33,111 nt of DNA, taken from a virus. Each line of letters starts with the position of its first letter. Position 1 is the first letter of the stretch. The notes under the pieces are model-generated. The model had not been told where the DNA came from. It worked only from the letters and a program-made list of their open reading frames with translations, and made no database searches. Positions 28,580 through 33,111 of this stretch are shown here, piece by piece. The DNA lies in the IMG/VR virus record IMGVR_UViG_3300036768_000191, positions 1 through 33,111 of that record; one strand, 5' to 3'. The translations under genes were made by a program, and so were the position numbers.

Positions 28580-29635
28580 CTATTTTAGTTGGATGTTAAG
28601 CCATGCACGGGTGTCCGGGTTGAGTTTCTTTCCGTCGCTTATGGCCAGTCCGTGCTTCGTTTCAAATGTTCGGATTGCCCGAGCCGTAAGAGCAAGGTAG
28701 TTGCCGGTACTGTCTATGTTTGTCGGCATGCTGCCTTCCCATTTGAGCGCATCTTGGAGAATTCGAACGGCCTCGCTATTTCTCATGCCGTAGATAAGCT
28801 CAACGTCTGGGATCGCTCGCGGCTTCTCTGGGCGATCATCCGGTACGTTCCGGAGATTCTGGACGTAACGGGCAAAAGTGTTGCGCTTTGCATGAAAGTC
28901 CGGACTGATGAGTTTGGCGCCGTTCCATGGTCCTGCCGGTCCCCAGCTGTCTTCGATCACAAGCCGCGGCTGGCCATTCCAAAGAATGGCGTCAGTTGCC
29001 GTCACGCTGTGCTGATTCGCGATCTGTTCGAGTGGCTTTGTGCTGATCACTCTCGGCTCCTCAGTCCATTCAGCGAGGTTCTCGAATTTGTACCAGACCA
29101 TGACGGGTTTCCCTGTCGTTAGAATTGTTGAGACAACCGTCTGGAAGTCCCCCGGGGTGAAGCCAACGTGCCCGCCTATGCGGAAGGCTTTAGCAATCTC
29201 CGCGTCTCCGGGTGTCTCCATGATTGCGTCCATCTGTGCGTCGTTCATGTTCGTGCTTGGGAGCCTGCTCTCGAGCGTCGCGCCGTATTTTGCCGCGATG
29301 TCGAATGCTTCTATCCCGATCATGCCGGACGCCGGCTTGTTTGATCGTCTGCTGTAGATCGAAGTGGCGCTCACCTCGGTGTACGGGGTGTCTTTCTTTC
29401 CACCATCCTGAAGCCAGCGGTTCACAGAAATGAGCTTTTTCATCGTCTGAGCGACGCAGCTGCCGCTCCCGTCCTGTTGCTGTGTTGGGTAGCGGCGCCA
29501 TTCATTCGGCTCTTTCTCTGTCAGGTTTACAGCGGCTGCCCGGGCGACAGTCTCCTCGATCATGATGTCCCGTTCTTTTTGCTCCGGTGTCCTTGTGTCT
29601 TCGAGCGCGCCGGTGAAGTATCTCTCGGTGTCCAT
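28580..29635 (-). CDS. Papain-like (C1) peptidase with peptidoglycan-binding domain
   Basis: A 351-residue protein. Residues 45-260 look like a C1 peptidase: TQQQDGSGSCVAQTMKKLIS with the nucleophile Cys60, NQHSVTATDAILWN with His209, and VIEDSWGPAGPWNGA. The last motif is normally N-S-W-G, and here Asp229 replaces Asn. Residues 275-351 are a PG_binding_1 domain (YGMRNSEAVRILQDALKWEG, TGNYLALTARAIRTFETKHG). It is probably an endolysin that cuts the peptide part of the wall. It lies between the XhlA-like gene and the holin candidate. No signal peptide is seen, so release would depend on the holin. Confidence 0.82.
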   Translation of the reverse strand: MDTERYFTGALEDTRTPEQKERDIMIEETVARAAAVNLTEKEPNEWRRYPTQQQDGSGSCVAQTMKKLISVNRWLQDGGKKDTPYTEVSATSIYSRRSNKPASGMIGIEAFDIAAKYGATLESRLPSTNMNDAQMDAIMETPGDAEIAKAFRIGGHVGFTPGDFQTVVSTILTTGKPVMVWYKFENLAEWTEEPRVISTKPLEQIANQHSVTATDAILWNGQPRLVIEDSWGPAGPWNGAKLISPDFHAKRNTFARYVQNLRNVPDDRPEKPRAIPDVELIYGMRNSEAVRILQDALKWEGSMPTNIDSTGNYLALTARAIRTFETKHGLAISDGKKLNPDTRAWLNIQLK

Positions 29636-29636
29636 G

Positions 29637-29987
29637 TTAGTTTTTGTTTATGTGATCAAAGATTTTCTCCTGTCCTGCTTCGATCCTCCGGACCCCGTTT
29701 TCAATGTTGACGATCTTTGTTTCGAGGTTCGCGACCGCCGCGGTTAGCTCAACCTTTGTTGCTGTTGTCGTCAGGTCTTTCTCAATTACCGTGACGCGGT
29801 TTTGCATGGTCCCGACCCAAATCCCGTATGACGCGGCAATCGCAATCCCTGCCAAGAGGATCTGAGTTAATCTCTGCCCGAGCATTTTGTGTTCCTGATC
29901 GTGTTCCTTGAGGGAAATCCTGATTTGTTCGAGCTGTTCGTGAAACTCTATGTTCATTTTGTCTTTTTTACTCATGGTGTTCGTCAT
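29637..29987 (-). CDS. XhlA-like membrane coiled-coil protein (116 aa)
   Basis: A helical start (EFHEQLEQIRISLKEHDQEH) is followed by a membrane segment around residues 42-62 (LTQILLAGIAIAASYGIWVG) and then a coiled coil (VELTAAVANLETKIVNIENG, VRRIEAGQEKIFDHINKN). Hemolysin XhlA-like proteins of phage lysis cassettes have a coiled coil with a membrane segment, though usually at the C-terminus. It is placed beside the endolysin. Start 29987 overlaps the upstream gene as ATGA. An ATG at 29975 has a good leader too. Confidence 0.58.
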   Translation of the reverse strand: MTNTMSKKDKMNIEFHEQLEQIRISLKEHDQEHKMLGQRLTQILLAGIAIAASYGIWVGTMQNRVTVIEKDLTTTATKVELTAAVANLETKIVNIENGVRRIEAGQEKIFDHINKN

Positions 29988-30679
29988 TGTGCCATGTAAA
30001 AACCGAGACCTCCGCTGCGTTGTCGCCGGATGCTCGTAACGTCAAAGGTGCCGCTCGATGTGAATGTGTGGACCGTGTCCCCTCCAACCGTGGTTATGGT
30101 TCCACCGGTCGCTTTGATAAATACTGTCGGGTAGCGGATGATCACAATCCCACTGCCACCTGCTTTTGGTGAGCCGCCGCCGTATGGCGCCCCTGCTCCT
30201 CCACCTGTATTTGGTTGTCCTGCTGTGCCATCCTGTGAGTTGTTCCATCCCCCGCGTCCTCCGCCTCCTAGTCCTCCGTTGTTTCCTGAATCGTTTTGCC
30301 CGGCACCTCCTCCTCCGCCTCCGTAGTATTTCGTTGTGTCGTCTTGAATTGTCGATGGTGTTCCTGCGCCTCCGGCTCCTCCTACTGATCCGAAGTTCGT
30401 TGTGTCACCGCCGTTTTGCGAATCTCCTCCTCCGCCTCCGGAGGCGTTTGCGCCGTTTGCTCCCGGCGGATTACCGGATCCCGAGGTGCCGTTGCTAAGT
30501 CCCGGGTTCGCTGTTATTCCGAACGCCGAGCTTGCCGCGTCTGCTCCTCCAACGGTGATGGTATAACTTCCCACGGAAACCTGCGCTGTCCCGATTTTTA
30601 CTTGCCCTCCTCCGGCGCCTTTGCTAATCCAAGCAGTTGATGATCCTCCTCCACCGACGATAAGATACTGCACGTTCAT
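29984..30679 (-). CDS. Glycine-rich tail fibre / adhesin-like protein
   Basis: A 231-residue protein. It starts MNVQYLIVGGGGSSTAWISK, and the middle (residues 60-165) is a run of glycine-rich segments (ASGGGGGDSQNGGDTTNFGS, YYGGGGGGAGQNDSGNNGGL). SGIVIIRYPTVFIKATGGT follows at the end. This is the known layout of glycine-rich receptor-binding or tail fibre tip proteins, where polyglycine loops form the adhesion surface. The start at 30679 has leader aaaaacact. It ends in overlap with the XhlA-like gene. Confidence 0.78.
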   Translation of the reverse strand: MNVQYLIVGGGGSSTAWISKGAGGGQVKIGTAQVSVGSYTITVGGADAASSAFGITANPGLSNGTSGSGNPPGANGANASGGGGGDSQNGGDTTNFGSVGGAGGAGTPSTIQDDTTKYYGGGGGGAGQNDSGNNGGLGGGGRGGWNNSQDGTAGQPNTGGGAGAPYGGGSPKAGGSGIVIIRYPTVFIKATGGTITTVGGDTVHTFTSSGTFDVTSIRRQRSGGLGFYMAQ

Positions 30680-30686
30680 AGTGTTT

Positions 30687-31061
30687 TTATGGTACGACGG
30701 TTCCGTCAACGACCCATGTGTCTGTTCCGACCTTTACGATAAATGCCGTTGCGTGCTGCCCGGCGGTCTTGAGCGCGTTTTGGTATGACTGAAGTGTGAC
30801 CCCGCTTCCTGCAACGATCGTTACCTGCCCGGCGCCCTTTTGTCGTAGCGCGATCCTAGTCCCGATCGGGAATGCAACGCTCGAGTTTGGCGGGACCGTG
30901 ACGTTGATCGCGGTCGCCTTGTTGATTTCCAAGAATGCCCCTGCGTCTCCGAGTTGGAGTGTGTAGTCGGTCGTTTTGTCGCTTGAAATCGCAACCTCGC
31001 GTCTGATCGAGTTCAGATCTGAGGCGTATAGCTGGTCTCCCGGACTGAATGGGTATGGCAT
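30687..31061 (-). CDS. Small tail fibre-associated protein (124 aa)
   Basis: MPYPFSPGDQLYASDLNSIR continues with DYTLQLGDAGAFLEINKATA and ends TAFIVKVGTDTWVVDGTVVP. The order 'Y-T-L-x-x-x-D-A-G-x-x-x-x-x-x' and 'I-x-x-x-x-x-x-V' matches a beta domain often found at the end of phage tail fibres (the 'DAG' pattern). Probably a fibre part or fibre chaperone. It lies four bases after the preceding gene and is followed by the glycine-rich protein. Confidence 0.65.
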   Translation of the reverse strand: MPYPFSPGDQLYASDLNSIRREVAISSDKTTDYTLQLGDAGAFLEINKATAINVTVPPNSSVAFPIGTRIALRQKGAGQVTIVAGSGVTLQSYQNALKTAGQHATAFIVKVGTDTWVVDGTVVP

Positions 31062-31065
31062 GGTG

Positions 31066-31626
31066 TTATGTAATTGTCACGGTCCCGTCAATCGTGAGAG
31101 CGTCGCTTGCTCCAACCGTGATGTTGATGGACACCCGGTTGAAGAGCGTCCCACTATTGCTGCTACCCGTGCCGTTGATAAAAAGCGCAAACTCACGCCA
31201 TGTCCCGGTTGCCTCAGTCGGCGACCAGTATGCCGTGAAGTTTGCCTCGTTCGAGTTCGACGCCATCGAGCCGATCCCCTTGCGTGTTGCTGCTGCAGGC
31301 GCAATGAGTCCTGTGTCCGAATTCGACGGTGGGACCGTTGATGTTCCGAGTTCCGCGTGGCTGATCTGAATCTCATTTTTACTAGCAATCTCTCCGCAGA
31401 GCGCCTTTGTCATCTGGGCGCGCGATACTGTTGGAATGAGGTTTTTGTAGTGTTGCTTCCGGACCGTTCCGTCCGCCTCTCCTTGTGCGACCGCTCGGAG
31501 AAACGAAGCTCTGCCACCAGTCTCTTGTGCTTTCCGGAGCTCTGCTTGTTTCTCTGGTGTGGTGATGATAAAGTCCCACTCTCCGCTCATTTTGACACTG
31601 CCTGTCTTGTGGAGGTTTCTGTCCAT
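31066..31626 (-). CDS. Tail fibre-like structural protein (186 aa)
   Basis: Helical N-terminus (TTPEKQAELRKAQETGGRAS) followed by a beta domain (IQISHAELGTSTVPPSNSDT, TWREFALFINGTGSSNSGTL, RVSINITVGASDALTIDGTV). The second part has the same build as the 209-residue protein at 11815-12444 and other phage structural proteins. It follows the hub gene, where baseplate or fibre proteins are expected. The start at 31626 is just downstream of an AT-rich stretch. Confidence 0.65.
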   Translation of the reverse strand: MDRNLHKTGSVKMSGEWDFIITTPEKQAELRKAQETGGRASFLRAVAQGEADGTVRKQHYKNLIPTVSRAQMTKALCGEIASKNEIQISHAELGTSTVPPSNSDTGLIAPAAATRKGIGSMASNSNEANFTAYWSPTEATGTWREFALFINGTGSSNSGTLFNRVSINITVGASDALTIDGTVTIT

Positions 31627-31650
31627 AACAAAATTGTACCACTTTATAAA
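31627..31650 (-). promoter_or_regulatory. Possible promoter (TACAAT) before fibre-like gene
   Basis: An AT-rich patch in otherwise GC-balanced sequence has TTTATAAAGTGG followed by TACAAT at 31638-31633. The ATG of the next gene is 6 bases downstream, so the transcript would be almost leaderless. There is no good -35 box. It is a weak call. Confidence 0.2.
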
Positions 31651-33111
31651 AGCCTAAGCGAGCCGCTGAGGCACAGCACACGCTTCTGATCTCCGGCTCC
31701 TGTCCCGTAGTATGGGCCTGCAACCGGGATTGGCTTGACGTTTGTCCCGAATGGGTTTGTCGCGAAGTTATCCGCAATGTCCACATCCTCTGTCCACGCC
31801 TCAGCTTGGACAATCACCTCGTCGCCAAGTGTTGCTAGCTGAAGCGCCGGGTCGCTCACGAGGAGCTTTGAGAAAACGTCGAGAATGCCAACGTCCTCGC
31901 TCGCCAGTATGTGCACCTCGTATTCGAACGAGCTAGGGCTCCGTGCCGTTAGAATTACGCGAACAATTTTGAAAACCTGTGCCGGAATTCCAAGTACTGA
32001 GCTGCTAACCGTTATCGTTTGCCCGCTTCTGAGCCCGCTCCTGTAGGTCCGGAATGTCCCCTCGGTCGCCGGCTTCGCGTATTTTTTTATTTCTGCAGCC
32101 GCTCTGCGTTTCGCCGTGTCCTCACTTTTGATCGTTGCATCTCGGATGACGTATTGCCACTCTCCGTACTGCGCCACGCTTCCGACGTCGCGCCGGATAA
32201 TCTTGATCGGGTAAACCTGCGTTCCACTCCACCTGACATAGTGTCCGTTTGCCGGCTTTGTTGCTTCCGGGAAGATAATCATGCCTGTGTTGCTGTTGTA
32301 GAGCACGTCTTTTGTCGTTGGGTCGTCCTTGCCGTCAATGCCGAATGTCAAAGTACTCCAGCTGCTGCCGCCGTTGGTACTTTTCTGAATTGTCAGGTTT
32401 TGCAATTTCGGCTTTGCGACAAAGGTGCGCTGTTGTCCGTCTGCGACCTTTGTGTCGGTAATGGTACCGCTTTCCTTTTCTCCTCCCCGGACGATGATGG
32501 TGTTCCTGAGTTGGTTTGTATTGCGCTCGATCTCAAGGCTGTTCCAGACGTAGTTCCCGCTCGTATCGTCAATGTTGAATGGCGCCGTCTCCTCTCCCTC
32601 CTCGAAGAAGTGGATGTCTTTGTCGTAGTCCACGTACCAGTCGTGGTTTCCGAGAAGATCCGCGATCCGTTGGAGGCATTTGCTTGGTGCTTCGTCGTTG
32701 AAGACAATCTTCGGCACAATTGCCGGACCGACCACGTTCGTCGTGGTAAATCCCGCCGGTAGGTAGTTTGTCTTTATGTCGTTGATGATCTGCTCTGCGG
32801 TTTGGCCTTCGTAGGTCTTATTGACGAGCTTTTGGTCCATGGAGCGCTGGTAGTCTGTGCACACGACCCGGAAGTACCGCAGCATTCCGTTGTGCGTCTC
32901 GCGCGTTTCAACCACTGTTCCGCCGAAAATTTTTACCTGCCCGTCCTCCAGCGTCACCTCGTCATTGAGCGCTGGCCGGTAGGTTTTGGTCCCGTAATTT
33001 CGAATCTCAAACTCTAGCCGGTCCGGCTCTTTTGAGAGCACATCCATCTTTTGCAAAGACGGCCAGTTCACCTGATCACTTTTGTCTATTCCGTTGATCT
33101 TGAGTATAAGC
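31644..33111 (-). CDS. Tail hub / baseplate protein (gpD/gp27-like), N-terminus at window edge
   Basis: The frame runs open from the right edge, 488 codons, beginning LILKINGIDKSDQVNW. This looks like the true N-terminus of the family (L-K-I-N-G-x-D-x-S), with at most a start codon missing. Characteristic pieces are NYGTKTYRPALNDEVTLEDG, VKIFGGTVVETRET and RYFRVVCTDYQRSMDQKLVN, followed by QTAEQIINDIKTNY and LADLLGNHDWYVDYD-like sequence around residues 150-165. The early beta barrels match the tail hub proteins that close the tail tube and carry fibres. The end (DQKRVLCLSGSLRLL) is short. It is first in the tail block here and would follow the tape measure if the window ends were joined. Confidence 0.78.
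   Translation of the reverse strand, partial: LILKINGIDKSDQVNWPSLQKMDVLSKEPDRLEFEIRNYGTKTYRPALNDEVTLEDGQVKIFGGTVVETRETHNGMLRYFRVVCTDYQRSMDQKLVNKTYEGQTAEQIINDIKTNYLPAGFTTTNVVGPAIVPKIVFNDEAPSKCLQRIADLLGNHDWYVDYDKDIHFFEEGEETAPFNIDDTSGNYVWNSLEIERNTNQLRNTIIVRGGEKESGTITDTKVADGQQRTFVAKPKLQNLTIQKSTNGGSSWSTLTFGIDGKDDPTTKDVLYNSNTGMIIFPEATKPANGHYVRWSGTQVYPIKIIRRDVGSVAQYGEWQYVIRDATIKSEDTAKRRAAAEIKKYAKPATEGTFRTYRSGLRSGQTITVSSSVLGIPAQVFKIVRVILTARSPSSFEYEVHILASEDVGILDVFSKLLVSDPALQLATLGDEVIVQAEAWTEDVDIADNFATNPFGTNVKPIPVAGPYYGTGAGDQKRVLCLSGSLRLL

Noticed and set aside
30138-30498. Proline- and cysteine-rich plus-strand frames
   Set aside because: They are antisense shadows of the glycine-rich fibre gene.
1-33111. 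Alternative genetic code (TGA recoded)
   Set aside because: Many genes stop at TGA in ATGA overlaps with the next start, and domains end at normal places, so the standard stops hold.

Overview
The window is a tailed double-stranded DNA phage genome, almost certainly of siphovirus type. It has a tape measure protein, a tail tube, a tail terminator and a tail assembly chaperone with a frameshift, and no contractile sheath gene. Every gene I can support is read on the minus strand, so transcription runs from high to low coordinates. Stops are standard (TGA, TAA and TAG all used) and many neighbours overlap by ATGA. Almost no start is preceded by a Shine-Dalgarno sequence. Instead, most have A/C-rich leaders of the type AACAACAC..ACC-ATG, which suggests a host that initiates without Shine-Dalgarno pairing. 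The host cannot be named from the sequence. The lysis enzymes and small zinc-ribbon proteins remind me of phages and mobile elements of Patescibacteria (CPR), but that is a weak impression. I see no integrase, repressor or DNA polymerase, so a lytic phage that uses the host replisome is the simplest reading.

Layout in transcription order. (1) 33111-27691: baseplate hub (cut by the window edge), fibre-like and glycine-rich tail proteins, then a lysis block with an XhlA-like membrane coiled coil, a papain-like peptidase with a peptidoglycan-binding domain, a holin candidate and a membrane-anchored transglycosylase. (2) 27690-27314: non-coding, with two strong intrinsic terminators and a candidate early promoter region. 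(3) 27313-19255: early and replication genes, including small unknowns, a Sak4-like recombinase, a DUF1351-like coiled-coil protein, SSB, a winged-helix initiator carrying iteron-like palindromes (putative origin), a divergent RusA-like resolvase and several zinc or HTH proteins. (4) 19258-16993: a cassette of two ParB-like proteins, a C2H2 zinc-finger protein, a Mom-like DNA-modification GNAT and a tRNA-Gly. (5) 16966-12768: small and large terminase and a portal/MuF fusion. (6) 12753-7310: an island of fibre, lectin and repeat proteins. (7) 7307-3344: protease, HK97-fold capsid and head-tail connectors. (8) 3289-1: tail tube, chaperone G/GT and tape measure (cut by the window edge).

The two window ends both fall in tail genes. 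Joining them gives one uninterrupted reading frame in which the last two bases of the tape measure frame plus the first base of the hub make an ATG. The window may therefore be essentially a whole circularly permuted genome of about 33 kb.

The most interesting unit is the Mom-like transferase followed six bases later by a tRNA-Gly(UCC). The tRNA's T-loop carries GUGC instead of GUUC, as in the staphylococcal tRNA-Gly species that serve the cell wall rather than translation. Adenine N6-carbamoylmethylation, the known Mom product, is an isomer of N6-glycylation. A glycyl-tRNA donor for DNA modification is therefore a testable hypothesis.
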